Under the pieces are notes generated by a model. The model was not told the origin of the DNA. It saw only the letters and a list, made by a program, of their open reading frames with translations, and searched no databases. Made by a program: the position numbers and the translations under genes. Positions 1-7,971 of a stretch of 64,000 bases of DNA are shown one piece after another. The stretch lies in the NCBI RefSeq assembly GCF_002101885.1, contig NZ_LQPS01000016.1:123659-187658 (forward strand), in the 5' to 3' direction. Numbering within the stretch: the stretch's first letter is position 1; the number at the start of each line of letters is the position of its first letter. This DNA is from Mycolicibacter senuensis (GTDB lineage: Bacteria; Actinomycetota; Actinomycetes; Mycobacteriales; Mycobacteriaceae).

Positions 1-383
1 AGGGCGTCGAGGTAGCCGTGCAGGTCGTCGGTTATCCCGACGGCGTCCAGCCACATCCGGAACACCTGGGTGTGCTTGGCCTCTTCGAACGCGAACTGGG
101 TCAGGTACATCTCGTCGCCGAGCCGGCCCTCGGCGCGCATCGCCGCCATGAAGGGCTGGATGTCCTGGGTGACCGACTCCTCGCCGGCGATGAACTGCGC
201 ACACAGCCGGATGGCGTAGTCGCGTTCCCGCTCGGTCAGCGTTTCCCAGTCCTCCCGGTCGCGGGAGAAGTCGATGTCGGCGGGATCCCAGAATTTCGCG
301 TTGCCGCCGGCGAACAGCTTGAGCGGCAGGCTGTCCCAGTTCAGCCCGCCGGCGGCCAATGAGTCGTAGTGGGTGCGGGTCAT
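1..383 (-). CDS. R2-like ligand-binding oxidase (R2lox), N-terminal part; runs off the window
   Basis: The N-terminal 127 residues of a ferritin-like metalloprotein are visible; the rest lies beyond base 1. R2lox proteins carry a mixed Mn/Fe centre with a bound fatty-acid-like ligand and are usually annotated as ribonucleotide reductase beta subunits, though they lack that activity. Metal ligands expected in this half are present at the right positions: E68 in AGEESV, E101 and H104 in FEEAKHTQ. V71, the valine that forms an ether cross-link to a tyrosine in the M. tuberculosis protein, is also there; the partner tyrosine is outside the window. The start ATG overlaps the stop of the upstream TetR gene as ATGA, so the two are co-transcribed. 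It resembles Rv0233. The exact substrate is unknown. Confidence 0.93.
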   Translation of the reverse strand, partial: MTRTHYDSLAAGGLNWDSLPLKLFAGGNAKFWDPADIDFSRDREDWETLTERERDYAIRLCAQFIAGEESVTQDIQPFMAAMRAEGRLGDEMYLTQFAFEEAKHTQVFRMWLDAVGITDDLHGYLDA

Positions 384-1063
384 GGAACTGCCTCCTCGGA
401 TTGCTGGCGATGGCGAGTTCTCTCGCCGCCGAATGCCGCGGCCAGCACGGCGACCAACCGGCGGATCGCCAGGGCCGGTTGTTCCGGAGTGTGCTCGTCG
501 AGCCCGAGGACCGGGTCGATGCCGCGCAGGTATGGGGCCAGTGCCAGGTGCGGGACGATCAGCAGCAGCAGCGACAGCAGCGCACCGGTGTCGGCGTCGG
601 CACGCAGGTCTCCCCGCGCCTGAGCGTCGTCGACCAGCGGGCGCAGCACCTCCAGGTAGTGGCGGTGGACGACGGTCCGCACGCTGATCCGGGCGTCGGT
701 GTCGGTCTCCATGCTGGCCGCGGCATGCAGCGCCCGCTCACGGGGGTGATCGGCGAAGTAGGCGACCCACACGTCGAGCATGTCGGTGAGGAACTCGAAG
801 AACGGCCGGCTGGCGTCGAGTTCGACGATCCGCCGCTCCATGTAGGACCGCACCCGCTGGCCGACGGTGTCGGCGACGAACGCGTACAGGTCTGCCTTGT
901 CGGCGAAGTACTGGAACAGGCTGCCCTTGGCGACCTCGGCGCGCCGAGCGATGACGTTGAGACTGCCGCGTGAGAAACCCCGCGCGCTGAACTCCGCCTC
1001 CGCAGCCTCCAACACGGCGGCCCGGCGCACCGGGTCGACCCGTCCCCACGTCACCGTCGGCAT
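380..1063 (-). CDS. TetR-family transcriptional regulator (Rv0232-like)
   Basis: 227-residue TetR regulator. The helix-turn-helix lies near residues 30-55 ([20 protein letters not shown]), followed by an all-helical ligand-binding domain. It sits directly upstream of the R2lox gene with a 4-base ATGA overlap, the same pairing as Rv0232-Rv0233, so it probably controls its own operon. A large imperfect palindrome lies just upstream of its start and overlaps a TAGGAT -10 box. The ATG has a purine-rich AGGTGG upstream. The inducer is unknown; a fatty-acyl ligand would fit the R2lox partner, but that is inference. Confidence 0.9.
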   Translation of the reverse strand: MPTVTWGRVDPVRRAAVLEAAEAEFSARGFSRGSLNVIARRAEVAKGSLFQYFADKADLYAFVADTVGQRVRSYMERRIVELDASRPFFEFLTDMLDVWVAYFADHPRERALHAAASMETDTDARISVRTVVHRHYLEVLRPLVDDAQARGDLRADADTGALLSLLLLIVPHLALAPYLRGIDPVLGLDEHTPEQPALAIRRLVAVLAAAFGGERTRHRQQSEEAVP

Positions 1064-1073
1064 CGGACCACCT

Positions 1074-1102
1074 CACTGGAATGACCCCTGGTCATCCTAG
1101 TG
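1074..1102. promoter_or_regulatory. Imperfect palindromic operator at the tetR-R2lox promoter
   Basis: Two 13-base arms flank a 3-base centre; 11 of 13 positions pair. The inner core ATGACC-CCT-GGTCAT (1081-1095) is perfect. A TAGGAT -10 hexamer for the minus-strand operon (1094-1099) lies inside the right arm, leaving a leader of about 25-30 nt. This arrangement fits autorepression by the adjacent TetR protein. Confidence 0.55.
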
Positions 1103-1111
1103 TGAGGCACG

Positions 1112-1717
1112 TCACGTTTCAAGGGTCAGATTGTCCGCGACTCCCACCACCCGGGTGGCCAGATGGTCGAGTGCGGCGAGGGTGGTCTCGTCCAGGTCGT
1201 TCTGGTTCTCCGGCCCGGTGACGTGCCCGACACCGTAGGGGTTGCCGTCGGCGAACTTCAGCGGGTCGGTGTAGCCCGGCGGCACCAGGATGCCGCCGAA
1301 GTGCATCAGCGTGACGTAGAGATTCAACAAGGTGGATTCCTGCCCGCCGTGCACGGTCTGGCTGGAGGTGAAGCCGGCGTAGACCTTGTCGGCCAGCGCC
1401 CCCTTGGCCCACAGCCCGCCCAGACCGTCGATGAAGGCGCGAAACTGCGCCGACGGGGAGCCGAATCGTGTGGGCGAGCCGAAGATCACGGCATCCGCCC
1501 AGACGATGTCATCGCCGGTGGCGGCCGGCAGGTCTTTGGTCGCCTCATAGTTGGCGGTCCAGGCCGGGTTCTGGGCGAATGTGGCCGGATCGCGCGTCTC
1601 CGCGACGTGCCGCAGGCGCACCTCCGCGCCGGCGGCCTCGCCGGCCCGGGCCACCCGATGTGCCATCGCGGTGCCGTGTCCGGTGGCCGAATAGTAGATA
1701 ACCGCCAACTTCGTCAT
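1112..1717 (-). CDS. wrbA: WrbA-like NAD(P)H:quinone oxidoreductase (flavodoxin fold)
   Basis: 201-residue flavodoxin-fold protein. WrbA enzymes bind FMN and reduce quinones by two electrons, limiting semiquinone and radical stress in the cytosol. The N-terminal beta strand and phosphate-binding loop are clear (LAVIYYSATGHGTAMA), as is the second FMN loop GSPTRFGSPSAQFRAF near residue 80 and the HFGG motif near residue 140. Length matches the family. The start ATG has a strong ribosome site (AAGGAGAGAG) seven or so bases upstream. It is encoded downstream of the luciferase-like gene on the same strand, separated by a 172-base gap holding a possible coding remnant. Confidence 0.9.
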   Translation of the reverse strand: MTKLAVIYYSATGHGTAMAHRVARAGEAAGAEVRLRHVAETRDPATFAQNPAWTANYEATKDLPAATGDDIVWADAVIFGSPTRFGSPSAQFRAFIDGLGGLWAKGALADKVYAGFTSSQTVHGGQESTLLNLYVTLMHFGGILVPPGYTDPLKFADGNPYGVGHVTGPENQNDLDETTLAALDHLATRVVGVADNLTLET

Positions 1718-1723
1718 TCTCGC

Positions 1724-1893
1724 TCTCTCCTTTTCATTCGGCGCCTGTGAGCAGGCGTGTCATCTCATCGACTTCTGCGCTGACCGGATCGCCGGGTCGG
1801 GGTCCACGCAGTTCCAGCAGCCGGGCGAAGTGCTTGGCCGCCTTGGAAATCGGGTTCGGGCAGTCTCACCGGCGCCCCCGGTCGCCGCGTCAT
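1724..1893 (-). pseudogene. Possible remnant of a flavin reductase-like gene
   Basis: The luciferase-like gene's stop overlaps an ATG (1891-1893) as TCATGACG, exactly the geometry of a translationally coupled next gene, and reads MTRR before degenerating. In another frame, a clean stretch of about 40 codons follows, containing ISKAAKHFARLLELRG and ending in EMTRLLTGAE and a stop near 1735-1740. Luciferase-like monooxygenases of this type are often followed by a small FMN reductase whose C-terminus has a similar helical pattern. I read this as an internally deleted reductase, with low certainty. Confidence 0.25.
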
Positions 1894-2987
1894 GACGCCC
1901 TGCCGATCGGGGGCGCGGCCGCGGCCTCGACCAGCGACTGATGTGTCGGCGCACCGGGGACATGGGCGGGCCGACGGACGGCGAACTCCTTGCGCAGTAC
2001 CGGGACGACGTGCTCACCGAGTAGATCGAGCTGCTCCAGCACCGTCTTGAGCGGCAGGCCGGCGTGGTCGATCAGGAACAGTTGGCGTTGGTAGTCGCCG
2101 ACGTAGTCCCGGAACCCCAGCGTCTTGTCGATCACCTGTTGCGGCGAGCCGACCGTCAGCGGGGTCTGGGCGCTGAACTCCTCCAGGCTCGGGCCGTGGC
2201 CGTAGACCGGCGCGTTGTCGAAGTAGGGCCGGAATTCGCTGACCGCGTCCTGGCTGTTGGGCCGCATGAACACCTGGCCGCCCAGACCGACGATCGCCTG
2301 ATCGGCACTGCCGTGGCCGTAATGCTCGAAACGCTGCCGGTACAACTGCACCATCCGCTTGGTGTGCGACGGCGGCCAGAAGATGTGGTTGGCGAAGAAC
2401 CCGTCGCCGTAGTGCGCGGCCAGCTCGGCGATCTCGGGACTGCGGATCGAGCCGTGCCAGACGAACGGGGGCACCCCGTCAAGCGGACGTGGCGCCAGGG
2501 TGAACGCGTGCAACGGGGTGCGATGCTCCCCGCTCCAGTCGACGACCTCCTCACGCCACAACCGGCGCAGCAACTGGTAGTTCTCCACCGTGAGCGGCAT
2601 TGCGGCCCGAACGTCCTTGCCGAACCAGGGATAGACCGGGCCGGTGTTGCCGCGGCCCAGCATCAGGTCCACCCGGCCGTCGGCCAGCTGTTGCAGCACG
2701 CTGTAGTCCTCGGCGACCTTCACCGGGTCGTTGGTGGTGATCAAGGTGGTCGCGGTGCTCAGCTGGAGCCGTTCGGTCTGCGCCGCGATGTAACCCAGCA
2801 GTGTCGTCGGCGACGACGGCACGAACGGCGGGTTGTGGTGCTCGCCGGTGGCGAAAACGTCCAAGCCCACCTCCTCGGCCTTCTTGGCGATCGTCACCGT
2901 CGCCCGGATCCGCTCCGCCTCGGTCGGCTTGCGCCCGGTGGTCGGGTCGGCGGTGACATCGCCGACGGTGAAGATGCCGAACTGCAT
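1890..2987 (-). CDS. Luciferase-like FMN-dependent monooxygenase (CE1758-type)
   Basis: 365-residue TIM-barrel monooxygenase of the bacterial luciferase family, which uses reduced flavin and oxygen. The N-terminus MQFGIFTVGDV and the barrel signatures ATGEHHNPPF, LMLGRGN and ITTNDPVKVAEDYSVL are typical. An upstream in-frame extension exists, but it begins inside the MarR promoter region and encodes no domain sequence, so the ATG at 2987 was chosen. The gene is divergent from the marR gene and shares its operator-bearing promoter region, so it is probably MarR-controlled. The substrate cannot be read from sequence. Such enzymes normally need a separate flavin reductase; none intact lies adjacent. 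Confidence 0.87.
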   Translation of the reverse strand: MQFGIFTVGDVTADPTTGRKPTEAERIRATVTIAKKAEEVGLDVFATGEHHNPPFVPSSPTTLLGYIAAQTERLQLSTATTLITTNDPVKVAEDYSVLQQLADGRVDLMLGRGNTGPVYPWFGKDVRAAMPLTVENYQLLRRLWREEVVDWSGEHRTPLHAFTLAPRPLDGVPPFVWHGSIRSPEIAELAAHYGDGFFANHIFWPPSHTKRMVQLYRQRFEHYGHGSADQAIVGLGGQVFMRPNSQDAVSEFRPYFDNAPVYGHGPSLEEFSAQTPLTVGSPQQVIDKTLGFRDYVGDYQRQLFLIDHAGLPLKTVLEQLDLLGEHVVPVLRKEFAVRRPAHVPGAPTHQSLVEAAAAPPIGRAS

Positions 2988-3035
2988 ACCCGTTTCGGAC
3001 ACGCCAGGCCTCCTTCTCGTTGCTTCCTCACTGTA

Positions 3036-3063
3036 CCTGGTAGTTGCTAACGCAACTACCAGG
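3036..3063. promoter_or_regulatory. Perfect inverted repeat, MarR operator candidate
   Basis: Arms CCTGGTAGTTGC and GCAACTACCAGG are perfectly complementary (12 bases each) around a TAAC centre. The site lies between the divergent luciferase-like and marR genes. A half-site GCAACTA recurs at 3128-3134, abutting the marR -10 box. The arrangement fits MarR repressing both genes. Confidence 0.7.
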
Positions 3064-3133
3064 CCGATCATTCCTCCGGCGTATACCCGCTCATGCTCGT
3101 AATGCCGGTTCGACACTGGTGCGCGCAGCAACT

Positions 3134-3139
3134 ATATTG
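3134..3139 (+). promoter_or_regulatory. -10 box TATATT of a leaderless marR promoter
   Basis: TATATT ends six bases before the GTG start at 3146, so transcription should begin at or next to the start codon. A copy of the operator half-site GCAACTA ends at its first base, so a bound repressor would block this promoter directly. Confidence 0.55.
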
Positions 3140-3145
3140 GGGAGC

Positions 3146-3604
3146 GTGCAGACACAATGGCTGAGCGACCAGGAGCAGCGGATGTGGCGCGGTTACCTCG
3201 ACAGCACCCGACTGCTGCTTCGCGCCCTGGACCGCCAACTGATCGCTGACGCCGGCATCAACCTGTCAGATTTCGAGATCCTCGCGCTGCTGTCGGAGGC
3301 CCCCCGGCAGCGGATGCGGATGAACGAGTTGGCCGACATCACCGTGGCGAGCCGCAGCGGGATCTCCCGCGCGGTCAGGCGGCTGATCGACGCCGGCTGG
3401 GTCCAGCAGGCCAAGTGCGATGAGGACAAACGCGGGCTCTATGCCGAACTCACCGAGGCCGGCACGGCGAAGCTGCGGGCGGCGGCACCCGGGCACGTCG
3501 GGGCGGTGCGCGCCAACCTCTTCGACCTGCTGAGCCCGCGTGAGGTCGAACAGTTCGCCCACTCCTACGCGCAGCTCCGCGACAACCTGCTGGGCGACCC
3601 CTAG
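3146..3604 (+). CDS. MarR-family transcriptional regulator
   Basis: 152-residue winged-helix regulator. The MarR fold is visible as an N-terminal dimerisation helix, the recognition region ELADITVASRSGISRAVRRL (about residues 62-82) and the wing CDEDKRGLYAELTEAG. The GTG at 3146 was preferred over longer in-frame starts because the family alignment begins close to WLSDQEQRMW and because a TATATT -10 box sits six bases upstream. It is divergent from a luciferase-like monooxygenase. MarR proteins usually respond to phenolic or oxidative ligands. The ligand here is not known. Confidence 0.9.
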   Translation: MQTQWLSDQEQRMWRGYLDSTRLLLRALDRQLIADAGINLSDFEILALLSEAPRQRMRMNELADITVASRSGISRAVRRLIDAGWVQQAKCDEDKRGLYAELTEAGTAKLRAAAPGHVGAVRANLFDLLSPREVEQFAHSYAQLRDNLLGDP

Positions 3605-3657
3605 GCATTCTCGGCGAAGGCGACCGATGGCCGCGACGGGCTCCATACGATCAGGCC

Positions 3658-4635
3658 ATGTCGCAATGTCACACCGTGCGCGGGCCGATCGACACAACCG
3701 ACCTCGGCGTCACGCTGATGCACGAACACGTATTCATCATGACCACCGAGATCGCCCAGAACTACCCGGATGCCTGGGGCGACGAGGACGCCCGGGTCGC
3801 CGATGCGATCACCCGGCTGGGCGCATTGAAGGCCGCCGGAGTCGACACCATCGTCGACCTGACCGTGATCGGACTCGGTCGCTACATCCCCCGCATCGCG
3901 CGGGTCGCCGCCGGCACCGAATTGAACATCGTGGTGGCCACCGGCGTCTACACCTACAACGACGTGCCGTTCTTCTTCCACTACCGGGGTCCCGGCACCA
4001 TGCTCGACGGCCCGGAGCTGATGGCCGACATGTTCGTCCGCGACATCGAGTCGGGCATCGCCGACACCGGGATCAGGGCCGCAATCCTCAAGTGCGCCAC
4101 CGACGAACCCGGCGTCACTCCAGGAGTCGAGCGAGTGCTGCGCGCGGTCGCCCAGGCCCACCGCCGCACCGGGGCGCCGATCTCCACCCACACCCATGCC
4201 GGCCTGCGCCGCGGCCTGGAGCAACAGCGCATCTTCGAAGAAGAGGGCGTCGACCTGTCCCGGGTGGTGATAGGTCACTCCGGCGACTCAACCGATCTGG
4301 GTTACCTGGAAGAACTGATTGCAGCCGGTTCGTATCTGGGCATGGACCGGTTCGGCATCGACCTGATCCTGCCGTTCGAGGACCGGGTCAACACGGTGGC
4401 ACAGCTGTGCGAACGGGGCCATGCCGACAAGATGGTGCTCTCGCATGACGCCAACTGCTATTTCGACGCGCTGCCGAGCGAACTGAGCTCGGTAGCCGCC
4501 CCGAACTGGCACTACCTGCACATCCACCACGACGTGATCCCCGCGCTGCGGCAGCGTGGCGTCACCGACGACCAGTTGCGGGCGATGCTCGTCGAGAATC
4601 CGCGCAGGATCTTCGAGCACTCCGGCGGCTACTGA
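3658..4635 (+). CDS. php: Phosphotriesterase-like lactonase
   Basis: 325-residue amidohydrolase-superfamily enzyme of the PLL group, which hydrolyses lactones (including acyl-homoserine lactones in characterised members) with promiscuous phosphotriesterase activity. All binuclear metal ligands are present: H22 and H24 (MHEHVF), the carboxylated lysine K145 (AAILKCATDEP), H178 (STHTHA), H207 (GHSGD) and D264 (SHDANC). The protein matches Rv0230c in type and in locus position. The ATG follows about 50 bases after the marR stop. It converges with the next gene, six bases away. Confidence 0.93.
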   Translation: MSQCHTVRGPIDTTDLGVTLMHEHVFIMTTEIAQNYPDAWGDEDARVADAITRLGALKAAGVDTIVDLTVIGLGRYIPRIARVAAGTELNIVVATGVYTYNDVPFFFHYRGPGTMLDGPELMADMFVRDIESGIADTGIRAAILKCATDEPGVTPGVERVLRAVAQAHRRTGAPISTHTHAGLRRGLEQQRIFEEEGVDLSRVVIGHSGDSTDLGYLEELIAAGSYLGMDRFGIDLILPFEDRVNTVAQLCERGHADKMVLSHDANCYFDALPSELSSVAAPNWHYLHIHHDVIPALRQRGVTDDQLRAMLVENPRRIFEHSGGY

Positions 4636-4641
4636 GCTCGC

Positions 4642-5259
4642 TCACGCCGGCGCAGACCGGCTCGCGGCGCCGAAATGCAGCGTTCGCAGCAGCGCCTGCA
4701 GCCGCTCGGGGGTGGCCTGGTCGGGATCGCTGAGCCGCAATTGCAGCAGCTCGCGGCCGACAGCGGCCACCAGGCGGGCCGTGTAATCAGGATCGACCAA
4801 ATCGGGAAGGCTGCGCAACAGTTCTCGGGTGAAGAACGCCCGAACGGCCTCCTCCGCGCGCGCCAGGCGCTCGTGCAGCTCCGGCGGCGCCCCCTGAGGC
4901 GGAAACAGGAACAACCGCCAGGTCGCGGGATGGCCGTCGGCGGCGCGCAGCACGCCATCGAACACCCGGGCCAGAAAGCCCTCAGAATCGGGGTTCTCGC
5001 TGCCGGTGATCGCATTGTTGAACTGCGCTGCCGCCCGGCCTGCTTCACGGTCGATGAGCGCGACGAAAAGCCCTGCGGGACTTCCGAATTGTTGGTAGAT
5101 CAGCGACCGGTTGACGCCGGCCTGCTCGGCGACCCGGTTCGGCGTCGCTGCGTGGAAGCCCTCGACGTCGACGATCGCATGCGTGACATCGAGGATCTGC
5201 TCGCGCCGCGCCTCTCCTGTCATGCGCCGCCGACTGGTCGGGATCACGCTTGACAGCAT
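4642..5259 (-). CDS. TetR-family transcriptional regulator
   Basis: 205-residue TetR regulator with the helix-turn-helix RVAEQAGVNRSLIYQQFGSP near residues 41-60 and a helical C-terminal domain. It is divergent from the MpaB/Lcp-type oxygenase gene 70 bases away, with repeats and a palindrome between them, so regulation of that oxygenase is likely. The ATG at 5259 is used; an alternative ATG at 5223 (MTGEARREQ) would remove 12 residues and starts where most TetR proteins start, so the N-terminus is uncertain. Confidence 0.87.
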   Translation of the reverse strand: MLSSVIPTSRRRMTGEARREQILDVTHAIVDVEGFHAATPNRVAEQAGVNRSLIYQQFGSPAGLFVALIDREAGRAAAQFNNAITGSENPDSEGFLARVFDGVLRAADGHPATWRLFLFPPQGAPPELHERLARAEEAVRAFFTRELLRSLPDLVDPDYTARLVAAVGRELLQLRLSDPDQATPERLQALLRTLHFGAASRSAPA

Positions 5260-5287
5260 AACTAACACCCTGTTACCTGTAACTAAC
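5259..5287. promoter_or_regulatory. Operator-like repeats between tetR and the MpaB-type oxygenase
   Basis: Two direct copies of TAACTAAC (5259-5266 and 5280-5287) are 21 bases apart. Between and overlapping them is the inverted repeat GTTAC-CT-GTAAC (5272-5283). The cluster sits at the tetR start codon and 40-70 bases before the oxygenase start, as expected for a shared TetR operator. Confidence 0.5.
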
Positions 5288-5329
5288 GAAACGTGAGTTA
5301 AGTGGAGATGTCCCGGAGAGGTTTCGTCG

Positions 5330-6658
5330 ATGCCTACGTACTACCCAGCGCTGCACCAACGGGTCCGCCGTCAAGCCGAGCTGCTGCCCGAGCTCTACGG
5401 CGAGTTGGACTTCGACTCCCAGCCCTACCGCACGACGACCAACCCCGACGACGTGTCCGCACTGCGCGGCAAAGCCTCCACCCGGGCAAAAATCCTGGCC
5501 GATGAAAGCCTCGTCGAACTGATCTCGACGACCACCTGGCTGGGCGATGTGGTGGCGGACTCTTATGCCGCGCTGATGGGGCAGTACAGCGTCAGCAGCC
5601 TGATCACCATGCTCAAGCAGGCCTGCCGCAACGGCGTCGACGCGGTGCCCGACGCACCGCCGGAGCTGGCCGCGTTCATCGCCGACATGGAAGCCACCCC
5701 GGACTGGTTGGACATGGACCTGGTCCGAGAAGGCGCCGAACACTCCCGCCTCCCGATGGCGCTGCTGGCGCCGTTCGTCGTGCGCGGTGCGTTCATCGCG
5801 ACCTTCCTCAATACCTATGCAGCGTTGCCGATGGCGCTGACCGGTGCCCTGTCCGGCAACCGTGCCGCGCGGCGGGTCAACGAGACGACCAGCTTCTTCG
5901 CCGTCACCACCCTGCCCGGCGCCCTGGACCGGTATGGGCCGGGATTCGAGGCGGCGGCCATGGTGCGGCTGATGCACTCGATGGTCCGCTTCAACGCGCT
6001 CAAGCGCTCCGACAAATGGGACGTAGACATCTACGGGCTGCCGATTCCCCAGCTCGATCAGATGCCCGCCGGGATGATCAACCTCTACGTGCTCGCCATG
6101 GAGGCCCGTCGTCAGGGACGCGCCGAGTTCACCGCGGCGGAGCGGGCTGAGGCTGAATTCACCCGCTACCGCAGCTTTCTGCTCGGCTTGCCCAAAGAGC
6201 TGCTGCCCGAAACGCCCACCGAGATCATCCACTTGATGAGCGGCCGCTCGGCACTGCTGCGCGACGACTTCGACGACGCCACCTGCGGCGAATTGGTCCG
6301 CTCGACGATGGATGCCTACCTGCGGCAGGAGGACACGCTGCGCGAGCGCATCGCCGACGCGGTCGAGAAGAGCTACAGCAAATTCTTCTTCGTCAAGATG
6401 TTCAGCGGCGGCAAACGTGACGTGGCCGCGAAGATGGGTGTCACGCTCAGCGTGGGCGACTTCGCGCGCGTCGCGCTGACCGCTCCGTTCGTATACGGCC
6501 GCGCCATGGTGGTGCAACGCGCCGCCCGAACCCCCGCCCTGCGCCGACTCACAAACGCTTACGTGCTGCGGCTGATTCAGCGGCGGCTGAAGGCATACGG
6601 CACCGCGGAATACACCAGCGACGTCGCCGACTACACGCCGTCCGGCCGGGCCGCCTGA
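5330..6658 (+). CDS. Oxygenase of the MpaB/Lcp (DUF2236) family
   Basis: 442-residue protein of the DUF2236 family, which includes latex-clearing protein Lcp and the fungal oxygenase MpaB. Family members are haem-b enzymes that cleave olefinic bonds in isoprenoid-type substrates. The conserved Arg-x-x-x-His region is visible as AMVRLMHSMVRFN (about residues 204-216), followed by the conserved helix YGLPIPQLDQMPAG. No signal peptide is evident. It is divergent from a TetR regulator with operator repeats in between. The substrate is unknown. Confidence 0.85.
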   Translation: MPTYYPALHQRVRRQAELLPELYGELDFDSQPYRTTTNPDDVSALRGKASTRAKILADESLVELISTTTWLGDVVADSYAALMGQYSVSSLITMLKQACRNGVDAVPDAPPELAAFIADMEATPDWLDMDLVREGAEHSRLPMALLAPFVVRGAFIATFLNTYAALPMALTGALSGNRAARRVNETTSFFAVTTLPGALDRYGPGFEAAAMVRLMHSMVRFNALKRSDKWDVDIYGLPIPQLDQMPAGMINLYVLAMEARRQGRAEFTAAERAEAEFTRYRSFLLGLPKELLPETPTEIIHLMSGRSALLRDDFDDATCGELVRSTMDAYLRQEDTLRERIADAVEKSYSKFFFVKMFSGGKRDVAAKMGVTLSVGDFARVALTAPFVYGRAMVVQRAARTPALRRLTNAYVLRLIQRRLKAYGTAEYTSDVADYTPSGRAA

Positions 6659-6682
6659 GCCCGCCGGGCACCGGTCACGGCC

Positions 6683-7888
6683 TCAGCGCACCCCGACGGG
6701 CCTGGGCTCTTCGGGCGCCGCCGGGCCGGCCGCCGGCATGGCACGGCGCGCAGCACGGCGGTTCTCCCAGCCGCGCAGCATCTCCCGGCACGGTTGTTCC
6801 ACCAGGGCGTAGCTGACCGCGGCGATCGCGACGGTGAACACCATCGTCAGCGCCAGCACCACCGCCATGTCCCCGGTGAACGCGAATCGGCCGATCACCG
6901 GGAACACCATGTCCAGGGCGGCCAGGTGCCAGATGAAGATCCCGTAGGACCAGCGGCCCAGCGTGACCATCGGTGCGCTGGCCAGGAAGCGATGCGGTGT
7001 GTCGGGACGGTCCAGTACCAACGGCGCCAGCAGCGCCCAGGCCAGTACGCCGCCCATCGCGGTGCGCACGATGAACTGGCCGACGGTGGCTGAGGTCAGT
7101 CCTTCGGGGCCGGCCAGCGGCGAGGCGGCCACCACGAACGCCGCCAGGGTCAGCGCCGCCATCGGCAGTCGCCGCCGGGCCAGCCGGTGCACCCGGGTGA
7201 CCGGGCTGTGGGCCCACTCGGCCAGCAGCATGCCCGCTCCGAACCAGCAGCCGTAGGCCGGCGCCCAGTTCAGCGGGTTCACCCCGTACGGGGTGTGGAT
7301 CGGTAGAAAGCCCCAGCCGAGGCTGAGCAGCGATACCGCCGCGATCACCGGCACCCGGGCGCGCACCGGCAGTCGCTGCGCCGCCAGCGCCAGGAAGGGC
7401 AGGGCGATGTAGAAGCTGACCTCCACCGCCAGGCTCCACATCTGCGTCAGTCCCGGCGTCAGGGTGAGCGGCACATAGATCTGCGTCATCGTCAGGTTGG
7501 CCAGCCACACGGTCAGGCTGGCGTCGCCGGCGTCGGGCAACAGCGCCAGGATCACCACCACCGACACCAGGTAGGCCGGCATGATCCGCACGATGCGCGA
7601 GCGCAGGTAATGCCCGGCGGGCGGCGGCTGCCGCAGCCCGCGCGCAGCCGCGGCATGCCCGCGCCACAGCAGGAACCCGCTCAGCGCGAAGAACACCGCC
7701 ACGGCCATGTCGAAACGCCCCCACAACCGCCCGGTGATCCCCGAGGAGTGCCCGGTCTGGAAGGCCACGTGGGTGATGACCACACCGATGGCGGCGCAGG
7801 CGCGCATCCCCTCGACGGCGGGCAGGAAGCTGCGTACGCCGCCCACCTGCTGGTTCAGCTGATCGCGGTCGAAATCATCAATGGACAC
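6683..7888 (-). CDS. Integral membrane acyltransferase (acyltransferase 3 family, Rv0228-like)
   Basis: 401-residue polytopic membrane protein of the acyltransferase-3 (OafA/NodX) family, which O-acylates sugars or other cell-surface acceptors. About ten membrane segments are evident. The family's N-terminal region RSFLPAVEGMRACAAIGVVI and the catalytic-histidine strand VVITHVAF are present, as are FFALSGFLLWR and the helix MWSLAVEVSFYIALP. The C-terminal tail is a short basic, proline-rich stretch. It is divergent from the Rv0227c-like gene. The acceptor is unknown; a cell-envelope glycan or glycolipid is likely by family. Confidence 0.88.
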   Translation of the reverse strand: MSIDDFDRDQLNQQVGGVRSFLPAVEGMRACAAIGVVITHVAFQTGHSSGITGRLWGRFDMAVAVFFALSGFLLWRGHAAAARGLRQPPPAGHYLRSRIVRIMPAYLVSVVVILALLPDAGDASLTVWLANLTMTQIYVPLTLTPGLTQMWSLAVEVSFYIALPFLALAAQRLPVRARVPVIAAVSLLSLGWGFLPIHTPYGVNPLNWAPAYGCWFGAGMLLAEWAHSPVTRVHRLARRRLPMAALTLAAFVVAASPLAGPEGLTSATVGQFIVRTAMGGVLAWALLAPLVLDRPDTPHRFLASAPMVTLGRWSYGIFIWHLAALDMVFPVIGRFAFTGDMAVVLALTMVFTVAIAAVSYALVEQPCREMLRGWENRRAARRAMPAAGPAAPEEPRPVGVR

Positions 7889-7971
7889 ACCCTAGCTGTT
7901 TGAACTTCTGCTGTTAGGGTCAGACAGGTTTAGGTGTGGCGGGAAAAGGCGGAAAGGAAGGGTGCGGCGAC

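Noticed and set aside
5273..6517. A 414-codon minus-strand frame opposite the MpaB-type oxygenase
   Set aside because: Composition is rich in His, Gln and Arg, as in antisense shadows here, with no motif; the plus-strand gene has the family motif.
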